A stretch of DNA of 64,000 nt from WHSW01 sp963705955 (GTDB lineage: Bacteria; Actinomycetota; Thermoleophilia; Solirubrobacterales; 70-9). Positions 52,602 through 60,128 of the stretch are shown here, piece by piece. Within the stretch, counting starts at the first letter, position 1. The number at the start of each line of letters is the position of its first letter. The stretch covers positions 62,001-126,000 of the forward strand of contig CAVPLH010000007.1 in assembly GCA_963705955.1 (NCBI GenBank), written 5' to 3'. A program made the translations under genes and the position numbers. The notes below the pieces were generated by a model. It saw nothing but the letters and a program-made list of their open reading frames with translations. It was not told the origin of the DNA and searched no databases.

Positions 52602-54272
52602 ATGCGCGAGTCAGTGGCGCAGCGCCTAAACCGACGACGGCTTCTGACCGTGGGGGGATCGGCGGCCGCGGCCGCCCTCGCAGTCGATGCGGCGGGCCCC
52701 TCGACATCGACTTCGTGGGCCGCGGATCCCCAGCTCGGGATCATCAATCTGAAGGTCGATCACGGCGCCGTGGGGGACGGCACGACCTCTGATCTAGACG
52801 CCATCAATGCCGCCATAGCGGATCTCAACGACGGCGAGTATCAAGCCCTTTACGTGCCGCCCGGGCAGTACAAGATGAACGCTCTGGCCGACCCGATCAT
52901 CCAGAGCAACGTCGCCATCTTCGGGGCTGGTGGATCCGTGTCCGAGTTTCTACATACCGACGGGACAGAAGGCAGCTTCTTCCAGGTCGGGGACCAAGCC
53001 TCTGGTGTCGCCGCGGACGGGGTCGTGATCGCGAGCCTCGGGCTCCACTGCGATAACGATCCCACTTCGAGGCGTCAGGCGTTGCTGGCTCCGAACTGCG
53101 AGGACCTCCGCGTCTTCGGCGTCCACGTCCAGGGGATCGCCGGACTCTGCAAGCTCGGAGCTGTCGCGACGATCGACGCGGAGGCGACGAGGTGCCAGCG
53201 CCCCTCTTTTTCCCACGTCTGGGGAAGCCAGCGCTCTGACTTGATCGACAAAAGCATTGAGATAGTCAATGCGGGCGCTCTCCAATTCGCCCACGTACAC
53301 GTCAACGGCGACGGGACCGAGCCGAACGGACCGCAGTACATGATCTACGCCCGGCCGACCGAGCAGGATCTGGATGAAGCCCACTTCGTCGATGTCGTAA
53401 TGCGCGGACGCCCGCCCCCGGCGCCCCTCTTCTCGAACATTGTTTACTTCGACTTTTCGGTGCAGACGATCCAGAACGTCTGGTTTGACGGGTGCGTGCT
53501 GGATGAGAGCGGGGTGGCGGGGGTCGCGATCAACTCGGACCCCGGCTCCAGCGCCACAAACGAGCTGCGCCACATCCACTTTGTCGATTGCAGGGTGTCT
53601 ACCAACGCTGGCGACGCCGTCGTTGTCACCCACAACGGTGCCGGGAGGGTGTCCGACCTCATCTTTAGCCGATGCGTTCTCGTATACAAGGCGCCGAACG
53701 GGAGCACAAACCCTCGCGCGGTGACGGTTACCGGCGAGGATCGCTTCAACCACCTCGTCTTCGAGAGCTGCGATATCCAGGACTCCGCGGCGTACTCAAA
53801 GGACTCCGCGATGCAGTTCGGCGTGGGGGGATTCATGGTGCGGGGCTGCAACTTCCATCGCGGCGACCCGACTACCGGCGACACCGACTATGGCGTGACC
53901 CTTACGGCGGATGTAGACGGTTTCATCATCGCGGAGAACAAGTTCGACGATTTAAACAAGGCAATCGTCCTACATTACCCCTACGCGGCCGACTCCGCCG
54001 ATCGACTCGTCCGCGCCAACGTTGGCCAACGCAGAGTCTTTAAGATCACCGGCGACGGTAGTAAGACCGCCTTCACAGTCACGCACGACTTCGGTTCACG
54101 ACACCTGCTGGCTCAGGTCTACAGATACTCGGGTACCCGAGATACTGTCGGGCCCCCCAGCGTGGGGGCGCCGACGGGGGTTAGTATTGAGCACACGACT
54201 TTCAACACTGTCACCGTGCGCTTTGCGACGGCGCCGAGCGCCGGCACTAAGTACAGGCTAGTGCTGGGGTAA
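52602..54272 (+). CDS. TAT-exported beta-helix protein (pectate-lyase-3 / tail-spike-like)
   Basis: 556 residues. The twin-arginine signal is RRRLLTVGGSAAAAALAVDA. The mature part is a right-handed beta-helix: INLKVDHGAVGDGTTSDLDA is the classic start of pectate-lyase-3/tail-spike proteins, followed by YVPPGQYKMN and repeated strands to about residue 470. The last 80 residues (FKITGDGSKTAFTVTHDFGS to TKYRLVLG) look like a phage-tail receptor-binding domain. Codon third positions are less GC-rich than in neighbours, a sign of transfer. It may degrade or bind extracellular glycans. Confidence 0.75.
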   Translation: MRESVAQRLNRRRLLTVGGSAAAAALAVDAAGPSTSTSWAADPQLGIINLKVDHGAVGDGTTSDLDAINAAIADLNDGEYQALYVPPGQYKMNALADPIIQSNVAIFGAGGSVSEFLHTDGTEGSFFQVGDQASGVAADGVVIASLGLHCDNDPTSRRQALLAPNCEDLRVFGVHVQGIAGLCKLGAVATIDAEATRCQRPSFSHVWGSQRSDLIDKSIEIVNAGALQFAHVHVNGDGTEPNGPQYMIYARPTEQDLDEAHFVDVVMRGRPPPAPLFSNIVYFDFSVQTIQNVWFDGCVLDESGVAGVAINSDPGSSATNELRHIHFVDCRVSTNAGDAVVVTHNGAGRVSDLIFSRCVLVYKAPNGSTNPRAVTVTGEDRFNHLVFESCDIQDSAAYSKDSAMQFGVGGFMVRGCNFHRGDPTTGDTDYGVTLTADVDGFIIAENKFDDLNKAIVLHYPYAADSADRLVRANVGQRRVFKITGDGSKTAFTVTHDFGSRHLLAQVYRYSGTRDTVGPPSVGAPTGVSIEHTTFNTVTVRFATAPSAGTKYRLVLG

Positions 54273-54284
54273 AGTGTCGCGCAA

Positions 54285-54413
54285 ATCGTCGATCCGGTCC
54301 TCGCCGAGCGCCAGGGAGTTGACGCCGTAGTAGGCCGAGGGGGTGTGCAGCCGAACGAAGGGGTAGGCGTCAAGCCAATGGCCACCCGAACCGGGCCGGC
54401 GATCGATCAGCGT
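54285..54413 (-). pseudogene. Flavin-dependent oxidoreductase fragment
   Basis: About 43 codons: TLIDRRPGSGGHWLDAYPFV followed by RLHTPSAYYGVNSLALGEDR. The GGHW-DAYPFVRLH-PSA-YGVNS pattern is the N-terminal signature of FAD/NAD(P)-dependent monooxygenase-like proteins. Neither the GxGxxG start nor the rest of the enzyme is present. It directly abuts a transposase fragment. Confidence 0.6.
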
Positions 54414-54515
54414 GAGCGGCGGGCGGCGGCACGGAGGCTCAACCCGGCCTCGATCGCCTTTGACCAGCTCGTGGCGGGCGGCGAGTCCGAGCTTCGCCCT
54501 AGGGTGCGTATTCAT
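54414..54515 (-). mobile_element. IS481-like transposase, N-terminal fragment
   Basis: MNTHPRAKLGLAARHELVK, then after a one-base shift AIEAGLSLRAAARRS, resembles the first helix-turn-helix of IS481/leucine-zipper transposases. GGAGG precedes the ATG. Only about 34 codons remain; the catalytic DDE domain is absent, so it is dead. Confidence 0.5.
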
Positions 54516-54583
54516 CCGGGTCCTCCTCGGGACGGTGAGCTTTGACACCCACCAGCCTCGGGTTGGGCCCGGACGACTTCGGC

Positions 54584-54613
54584 CGGGCCCCGGTTCCGCG
54601 GAACCGGGGCCCG
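54584..54613. terminator. Perfect 30-bp palindrome downstream of the TetR gene
   Basis: CGGGCCCCGGTTCCG reads the same on both strands when followed by its complement at 54599-54613, giving a fully paired 15-bp dyad. It lies 40 bases after the TetR stop (minus strand), where a terminator is expected. Confidence 0.6.
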
Positions 54614-54652
54614 ATCGCTTTCAGGTGTTCACGATGTCCCTGGGCAGGTCAG

Positions 54653-55261
54653 CTAGACGCGCGCTTGACTGAGGATCCAGCGCGCGTGCTCGAGCAGCCG
54701 CTCGGAAGGAAAGCGCTCGGGGTCGGCGAGGATCAGCCGCGCGTACTCATCGGCGACCGCCGAGAGGATCCTCGCGGTGAGCTCGGCGTCAAGTGGTTCG
54801 CTCTCGGGCGACAGCGCCGGTTTTACCGCCTCGATCAGCCGCACGAGCACCGCGGCGCGGCCGGACGCGATCCGCTTGCGCAGGCTCTCCGGCGCACCCG
54901 GCGGCGGGGCGAGGACCAGCCGCCAAGTGTTCGGGTGGGTTCGCACCACATGCAGGTACGCGTGCAGGCTCTCGAGCATCAGATCGACCGGAGGACCTTC
55001 GGTTAGGTCGGCCAGCGTGGTCTCGGAGACCTGGGAGAGCGCCCGGTCCATCTCACGCTCGATCGTCGCTTCGAGCAACTCCGACGAATCGGCGAAGTGC
55101 TTGTAAAGGAGCGAGCGCGCGACGCCTGCACGCTGAGCGACCGCCTCGATCGAGAGCTTTTGAAATCCGTCCGCGGTGACCAGCTCGGCGGTCACGTCGA
55201 GGAGCTGCTCGCGTCGCTGGAGCGCGGTCATCCGCCGCGTCTTCGATCCGGGCGGTGGCAT
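54653..55261 (-). CDS. TetR-family transcriptional regulator
   Basis: 202 residues. The HTH is LDVTAELVTADGFQKLSIEA followed by VAQRAGVARSLLYKHFADSS. The C-terminal ligand domain (YLHVVRTHPNTWRLVLAPPP, ILSAVADEYARLILAD) is of the TetR_C type common in actinobacteria. ATG at 55261 (PPPGSKTRRM) is preferred; a GTG at 55300 would add 13 residues. A GTGACG-CGTCAC dyad just upstream is a likely own operator. Divergent from the exported protein gene. Confidence 0.87.
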   Translation of the reverse strand: MPPPGSKTRRMTALQRREQLLDVTAELVTADGFQKLSIEAVAQRAGVARSLLYKHFADSSELLEATIEREMDRALSQVSETTLADLTEGPPVDLMLESLHAYLHVVRTHPNTWRLVLAPPPGAPESLRKRIASGRAAVLVRLIEAVKPALSPESEPLDAELTARILSAVADEYARLILADPERFPSERLLEHARWILSQARV

Positions 55262-55284
55262 CGGCTCAGAATAGGGTAGGGTCG

Positions 55285-55300
55285 GTGACGGTGGCGTCAC
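55285..55300. promoter_or_regulatory. Probable TetR operator
   Basis: GTGACG-GTGG-CGTCAC is a perfect 6-bp dyad with 4-base spacer, 24 bases upstream of the TetR ATG and 60 bases upstream of the divergent gene. Confidence 0.5.
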
Positions 55301-55359
55301 TGTCTACTAGCCATCGTCGCAGGCCGTCCCGCGGCGGGGTCGAAAGCACAGGAGGAGAG

Positions 55360-56086
55360 ATGCGCAGGATGAGCTTCGGGATCGCGTCGCTGGCGCTGGT
55401 GGCCAGTCTCGCGATGGCAGCGAGTGCGGTCGCGAATACCGGCGGTGATCACGGTCGACGGCCAGGTAGGCGGCAAGCAGAAGCCGACCTTCGACAAGAA
55501 GAAGTTCAAGCCGACGAGAATCAAGATCGATACGACCACGGCCGATGCCGACGATCCGTCGGCGCTGCCGCCGAAGGTCAACCAGTCGGTCGTCAAGTTC
55601 GACTCCAAGGACGTCCGCTTCGACCACACCGCGGTTCCCGGATGCGATCCGTCGCAGATCGCCACCGCGACCACCGAGGACGCGATCGCGGCCTGCGGCG
55701 ACGCGAAGGTCGGGACCGGAGAGGCGGTGGTCAACCTGCCGTTCGGCGTCGGCGGCGTCCGCCAGGACTTCCCGGCCGTCGTCACGGCGTTCAACCGCTC
55801 TGACGCGAACGGGATCCTGCTGCATTCGCGGCTCGCTGCGCTGCAGACGACGACCGTGCTGACCGCCGTGCTCCACGCTTCGACCCTGACGGTGACCGTG
55901 CCGCCGATCGCGGGCGGAGCCGGGTCGAGCTCGGTCTTCAACACGTCGGTCGGAAAGAAGGACTACGTCCAGGCGCGCTGCAAGGACAAGAAGATCAACT
56001 ACAAGGAGACCTTCTCGTTCACCGACGCCCCGGACGCGACCGCGAGCGACGTCCAGCCCTGCAAGCAGAAGAAGAAGTCGAAGTAG
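55360..56086 (+). CDS. Exported Solirubrobacterales-type hypothetical protein, frameshifted
   Basis: A Sec signal (IASLALVASLAMAASAVA) follows an ATG with GGAGGAG four to ten bases upstream. After VANTG one base must be removed (near 55.445 kb) to continue VITVDGQVGGKQKPTFDKKK, KIDTTTADADDPSALPPKVN and CDPSQIATATTEDAIAACGD. 727 bases is 3n+1. Four Cys are present. The plan (matured domain, two paired Cys, 'ALPPKV' segment, 'CGDAKVGTG' segment) is of a family repeated in Solirubrobacterales genomes with no known function. It may be a surface protein. Confidence 0.65.
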
Positions 56087-56112
56087 CTTTCCGATCAATC
56101 CTCCGGGGAGCT

Positions 56113-56145
56113 GGGAAGGGCGGGCCCCGGCCCCCCGCCCTTCCC
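56113..56145 (+). terminator. Terminator hairpin after the exported protein gene
   Basis: GGGAAGGGCGGG - 9 bases - CCCGCCCTTCCC is a perfect 12-bp stem located 27 bases downstream of the stop. Confidence 0.7.
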
Positions 56146-56180
56146 GGACGTCTTGGCGGGAGCGAACAAGAGGCTTCTAG

Positions 56181-56579
56181 ATGAGGCTTGCGCCGCTTCT
56201 CACAGAGCGTTCACGCGGCCTGCAGGTCGTCCTGGTGGCACTGATCCCCGCGATTTACGGCGCGATCACCGGCTATGTCCTGGGCGTCTCAAAGGGCACC
56301 TATTTGGTGCTCTCGTTGTTGGCGGTCCTCGGCGGAATTGGTGCGGGCCTGGATCATCGTGGCACCACCGAAGGAGCGAAGCGGGGACTGGTCGGCGGGA
56401 CGATCTTCGGCGCCTTCGTCTTGATCGCCCATGAGATCCACGGCGCGACGGCGAAGGCCGACCTGCCCGACCCGGCGATCCTGCTGATCCTGATCACCGC
56501 GGTGCTCGGCGTCTTGCTCGGCGCGCTGGGTGGCTGGCTGCGCGCTCGCTTCGAGCCCCGGATGGCGTCGCGAACCTAG
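56181..56579 (+). CDS. Small multi-pass membrane protein
   Basis: 132 residues with four hydrophobic stretches: VVLVALIPAIYGAITGYVLG, TYLVLSLLAVLGGIGAGLDH, LVGGTIFGAFVLIAHEIHG and AILLILITAVLGVLLGALGG. Gly-rich helices suggest tight packing. No enzyme motif; family unknown. The start ATG is 36 bases after the terminator of the preceding gene. R4 lies just downstream. Confidence 0.65.
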   Translation: MRLAPLLTERSRGLQVVLVALIPAIYGAITGYVLGVSKGTYLVLSLLAVLGGIGAGLDHRGTTEGAKRGLVGGTIFGAFVLIAHEIHGATAKADLPDPAILLILITAVLGVLLGALGGWLRARFEPRMASRT

Positions 56580-56635
56580 GCGGGTAGGTGGCAAGCAGCG
56601 TAGCCATGGCGCCTGCGGGCTTCGCTTTCCCCCAC

Positions 56636-56722
56636 GCGTGAAGGCAGGAGTCTCTGGTCACCCGGTCAGCCGCGCCCGCTCGACTATCCGTGGGTGTAGC
56701 GAGACACGAATCGGGCCCCGAT
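56636..56722 (-). repeat. R element, copy R4
   Basis: Extends left of the core to GCGTGAAGGCAGGAGTCT, shared only with R5. Core CGCGCCCGCTCGACTATCCG and GCGAGACACGAATCGGGCC. In the minus frame the R peptide needs one base restored (RYHPRIVERARLTG). Confidence 0.7.
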
Positions 56723-56924
56723 CTGAACCGACGACCGTCGTGGTACCGCTTTGGTACCGACTGCTACGCCCGATGCATCCAGAGTGTCCACCGCCGTGGA
56801 CGATGGGGACGCGGGGGACGCTCCGGGACGCATCTACACCAACCGCCTGCCGGCTGGGGGCCAAGCGGTCGCTGGTTTCAAAAATTCAGTCGCCCCGATC
56901 TCGCGGGTTCGTGTCCACTCACGG

Positions 56925-57824
56925 TCAGCTGTCCGACACCGGTGGCTCCGTGCTCGGCCTGCCGCCCGCGGCCTCGGCGGCTCGGACGGGGGCGGGTATC
57001 AGGGCGGCCCCTGCGAGCACGAGACAGAAGGCGAGCATCCGCCCGATGATCTCCAGCGCCCCGCTGCCGACCGGATCTCGGAAGACGAGAATGCCGCCGA
57101 CGATCGCGGTGAGGTTGGCCGCGATCGAGGTCAGGGCGATGACCTCGACGCCCGGGCCGATCTGCAGGCCGCGGGCTGAGGCGTAGAAGGCAACCACCGA
57201 GGCGATCAGCCCCGTCACCGTCCACGGGCTGATCAGCTCGAGCACGCCGCTCGCGATGTCGTCGGCCAGGAACTTGATCGCGATGTCGGAGACGCCGAAG
57301 AGGGCACCGGCGGCGGCGCCGAGGAGTAGGCCCTGCGCCGCCAAGGGGATGCGGTGATGCGTTGAGAACGCGGCGATCGCAACGCCGACGACAAGCACGC
57401 CGCACTCGATCGCGATCAAGGCCGCCACGGCGTAGTGCGGCGGCTCGCCGGCGCCCGACCCCGAGGTCAGCCCGATGATCGCGAGGCCGACCGACGTGAC
57501 GATCACGCCGACCCACTGGCGCTGCCCGAGCCGGAAGCCGAAGAAGCGCTCGGCGAAGACGGCGAGGAAGACGATTCCGCCCGCAAGGACGGCCTGCACG
57601 ATCGAAAGTGGCGCAAGGGCGAGCGCGACGACGTGAAGCCCCCAGGCGCCGACCGCAACCACCCAGCCAACCGCGAACCATCTCGAGCGGAAGAGGTCGG
57701 CTGCGCTTCGCAGCGGGTGCTCGATCCGCACCGGCGGCGCAACGACCGCGCCGCGCTCCTTGAGCAGAAATGCGACGCTCGTCGCGACGGCGCAGGCGAG
57801 AGCGAGGGCGAGTCCGACGATCAC
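56925..57824 (-). CDS. EamA/DMT-family transporter
   Basis: 299 residues with ten hydrophobic segments in two five-TM halves. LALALACAVATSVAFLLKER, VGAWGLHVVALALAPLSIVQ and GVIVTSVGLAIIGLTSGSGA form the first half; the second ends AFCLVLAGAALIPAPVRAAE. This is the drug/metabolite transporter superfamily; the substrate cannot be predicted. The C-terminal third is duplicated as a fragment at 43621-43985. Confidence 0.85.
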   Translation of the reverse strand: MIVGLALALACAVATSVAFLLKERGAVVAPPVRIEHPLRSAADLFRSRWFAVGWVVAVGAWGLHVVALALAPLSIVQAVLAGGIVFLAVFAERFFGFRLGQRQWVGVIVTSVGLAIIGLTSGSGAGEPPHYAVAALIAIECGVLVVGVAIAAFSTHHRIPLAAQGLLLGAAAGALFGVSDIAIKFLADDIASGVLELISPWTVTGLIASVVAFYASARGLQIGPGVEVIALTSIAANLTAIVGGILVFRDPVGSGALEIIGRMLAFCLVLAGAALIPAPVRAAEAAGGRPSTEPPVSDS

Positions 57825-57936
57825 GTCGACGACCGTCCCGTAGCGACGACCAACGCGAAGGCCTGAGTTCGAACAGCGGCCACGGGTTACACCGTCTCAC
57901 TCCCGCGCCCGAGAGTCTCGCTGCGGAGCCTGCTCC

Positions 57937-58167
57937 CTAACGACGAAGAGCGAGTCGGCCCTGGTCGGCCGTCGCCCGATCGAGGCGCCTCTGCGCGGAC
58001 TGCGATTGTCGCTCGAGCTCGCGGAGGCGCCCCGCGCTGGTCAATCGCGGACCGTAGGCCTTTGCCCGGTAGAGCTGGTACCGCTCGCGGGCATACCGCG
58101 CTTCCGCCTCAAGTTCGGCGAGCCGGAGGTTCGAGTCCTTGCCCGGGCCTGGCCTACCAGAGCCCAT
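57937..58167 (-). CDS. Small ARY-RY-LYRAKA family protein (copy 3)
   Basis: 76 residues. NLRLAELEAEARYARERYQL then YRAKAYGPRLTSAGRLRELE is the best-preserved family member and matches the genes at 38689 and 42758. The rest is Arg/Gln-rich helix. ATG start is MGSGRPGPGKDS. Function unknown; three copies in 20 kb show local spread. Confidence 0.65.
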   Translation of the reverse strand: MGSGRPGPGKDSNLRLAELEAEARYARERYQLYRAKAYGPRLTSAGRLRELERQSQSAQRRLDRATADQGRLALRR

Positions 58168-58357
58168 CGCTAGGTCCTCGCTCGGGCGCGCGGTAGCGGT
58201 GGCGGCCGCCAGAAGGCGTGTCGGAATCGCCGCTCAAGGAGCGTCCGGGCAGGTCGGCTTTCGAGCCGCGCTAACGTAGGCACTTCGCCGTAGTCCGGCA
58301 CGACGGTGGGAGGCACGACCGGGGCGCGGACCTAGTTCCGACCCAGGAGGTGTCCCC

Positions 58358-58540
58358 ATGGGAGACGTCCGAAGCAAGATCACGCGCTGGACTCGCGAGG
58401 GCGCGTCCCTTGAACTGATCGAGAAGCGCATCAGTGGACTGCCCGCAACAGATGATGAGAAGTCTGCTCTGTGGCTTTGGGCGTGGTCATGCCGACGCCC
58501 CCATGGCGCGAGCCATCGACGGGCGGTGCTGGGCGACTAA
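58358..58540 (+). CDS. Small conserved protein (60 residues)
   Basis: GDVRSKITRWTREGASLELI, then EKRISGLPATDDEKSALWLW. The EG-x3-E-IE...LP-DE-KSALWLWAW pattern recurs in short actinobacterial proteins without function. AGGAGG lies nine bases before the ATG. The last 15 residues look out of character and may result from a frameshift. Confidence 0.55.
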   Translation: MGDVRSKITRWTREGASLELIEKRISGLPATDDEKSALWLWAWSCRRPHGASHRRAVLGD

Positions 58541-59182
58541 TAGAAAGCCTCACTCGGCGGCGGGTTGCCGGGGGGCCGATGGCAGACCGCCCAGCTATGC
58601 CGGCTCAGGCGCCCTCCACGCTTCGCATTGCACCCTCGCCGCATAGCCCGCTCGCAAAAGCGACTGGCCCCGCAGTCGATTCCGTTTGCCTCAGAGTGAG
58701 ATACCTCGCCGCGTTGATCGCGTGTCGGCGTGAGAACGCTCTTCAGGCCAGAACTGTTGGCCGCAGGGCCAGCGCAATCGAGCTTACTCCTCTGAGCCAG
58801 GTCGCGCGGGGAAATTTCGAGACCGTGAACCGCTGCGCTTGGGCGGGCGCTGGCTCCCGAACTGCCCGGATTCGTGCCACTCGGGACAAACGCCGGGGCA
58901 GTTCGCCGCCGTGGCGGGATCGAATCTGTCCGCTCGAGTACGCGCTGGCGCCGACGGCGGTAACCCGGAAAACCTGAACCCTGCTTCAATAGACGAAGGA
59001 GCGGTCTGAGGGCTTCCCTGCTACGTCACCCCTCGCGTCGAGCGAGTCGGTTCGCGGGTTGCCTGACACAGACACCCCCAGCGCCTCTCTCGAGTACCAC
59101 GATCCTGGTCACCTGACCAGCGATTCGGGCCCTGGACCCAACGGGTCTCGGGAAGCCCAAGCCCAAGCGGAAGGGAACCCAG
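58541..59182. other. Gene-poor stretch with repeat copy B and an inverted repeat
   Basis: No convincing gene is seen. It contains the dispersed repeat at 58667-58773 and an inverted repeat GAACTGCCCGG (58859) / CCGGGGCAGTTC (58893-58904). Confidence 0.5.
58667..58773 (+). repeat. Dispersed 105-bp repeat, copy B
   Basis: Starts GCCCCGCAGTCGATTCCGTT and ends TTGGCCGCAGGGCCAGC. It aligns along its whole length with the minus strand of 41976-42080, with scattered substitutions. Confidence 0.6.
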
Positions 59183-59557
59183 ATGAGTGCGCAAGAGAAC
59201 AAGCAAGCGGCACAGGACGCCTACGCGGCGTTTGGCAACGGCGACGCCGAGGGCGCGATGCGAGACATCGATGACTCGATCAAGTGGACGGTCCGCGGCG
59301 ACAACGCCCTGACCGGGACCTACAACGACAAGCAGGCGGTCGGCAAGCTGTGGACCGAGTTCATGAGCAAGGACTTCCGCAGCAGCCCGCATGACTACGT
59401 CGCCGAGGGCGACAAGGTCGTGGTTCTGACCACTGTCCGGCTCGAGGGTGAGTCGATCGAGAGCGCCGACGTGCTCACGTACAACGATCACTCCAAGCTG
59501 ATCGCTTTCGAGACGCTCGGCGATGCGACGGTAGCCGACCGGGTGTTCGCCAAGTAA
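59183..59557 (+). CDS. SnoaL/NTF2-like protein
   Basis: 124 residues. ENKQAAQDAYAAFGNGDAEG is the typical first helices, IDDSIKWTVRGDNALTGTYN and FRSSPHDYVAEGDKVVVLTT the cone-shaped sheet. Such folds include ketosteroid isomerases, polyketide cyclases and carriers of unknown activity. The ATG has no strong ribosome site but fits family starts. It lies between R4 and R5. Confidence 0.8.
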   Translation: MSAQENKQAAQDAYAAFGNGDAEGAMRDIDDSIKWTVRGDNALTGTYNDKQAVGKLWTEFMSKDFRSSPHDYVAEGDKVVVLTTVRLEGESIESADVLTYNDHSKLIAFETLGDATVADRVFAK

Positions 59558-59617
59558 CGGAAGCGCGACGGGAAGACCGGGGGGTGCCGCGACTCGCGCC
59601 GGGCGCCCGGCGCGATA

Positions 59618-59930
59618 ATGCGGCGCCTCCCAGTCTGCCTGCTCTCCGGTCAAGGAGAACACCTCGATCAGCTGGTCGTCCCGCCTGACGTCGGCTCACT
59701 GAAAACACTGGCGCACCGAATCGAGGAGGTCCACGGCCAGCCGGTCTGCGCGGTGATCGAGTCGATGACCGGGGCTCGGATTGTCCACGACACGCTCGAG
59801 GCCTGTGGCTGGTCGGTCGAGATCGCCGACGCCCAGAAGGTCAAGGGGCCCCGCGCCGCTTGCCTGCAAGATCGACTCGATGGTGCTGGCCACCCTGAGC
59901 CACCCCGAGCTGGCGCCTCCTTTCGCGTGA
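59618..59930 (+). mobile_element. IS110-family transposase fragment
   Basis: LLSGQGEHLDQLVVPPDVGS, VHGQPVCAVIESMTGARIVH and VEIADAQKVKG are the N-terminal DEDD region of IS110 transposases; after one shift APLACKIDSMVLATLSHPEL follows. The first catalytic Asp region and the C-terminal Ser domain are missing. The fragment ends at TGA inside GCGTGAAGGCAGGAGTCT, sequence shared by R4 and R5. Confidence 0.65.
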
Positions 59931-59989
59931 AGGCAGGAGTCTTTGCTCACGCGATCAGCCGCATTCGCTCGACGATCCACCGCGCCAGG
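59925..59989 (-). repeat. R element, copy R5 (partial)
   Basis: GCGTGAAGGCAGGAGTCT then GCTCACGCGATCAGCCGC and ATTCGCTCGACGATCCACCG. It lacks the second half of the core; the minus frame reads RWIVERMRLIA-stop. The left flank matches R4. Confidence 0.6.
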
Positions 59990-60128
59990 ACCTGGCAGGC
60001 GGCAACGGTTCTCGGATGACCGGCGGGCAAGCGCTTGCGCCCGGCCGAGGAAAGGCTATGGCTGGGGGGGTACCATCACCGGCCCCAGACGAGCAAGCTT
60101 CCCTGAGCGAGCGAGAAGGAGGCCGGGC

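Noticed and set aside
54119..54385. Minus-strand frame of 88 codons overlapping the beta-helix gene end
   Set aside because: It is an alternative frame of the flavin-oxidoreductase fragment and the antisense of the beta-helix gene.
58537..58989. Minus-strand frame of 150 codons opposite repeat copy B
   Set aside because: No conserved motif; Arg/Pro/Ser-rich composition and overlap with the dispersed repeat suggest chance.
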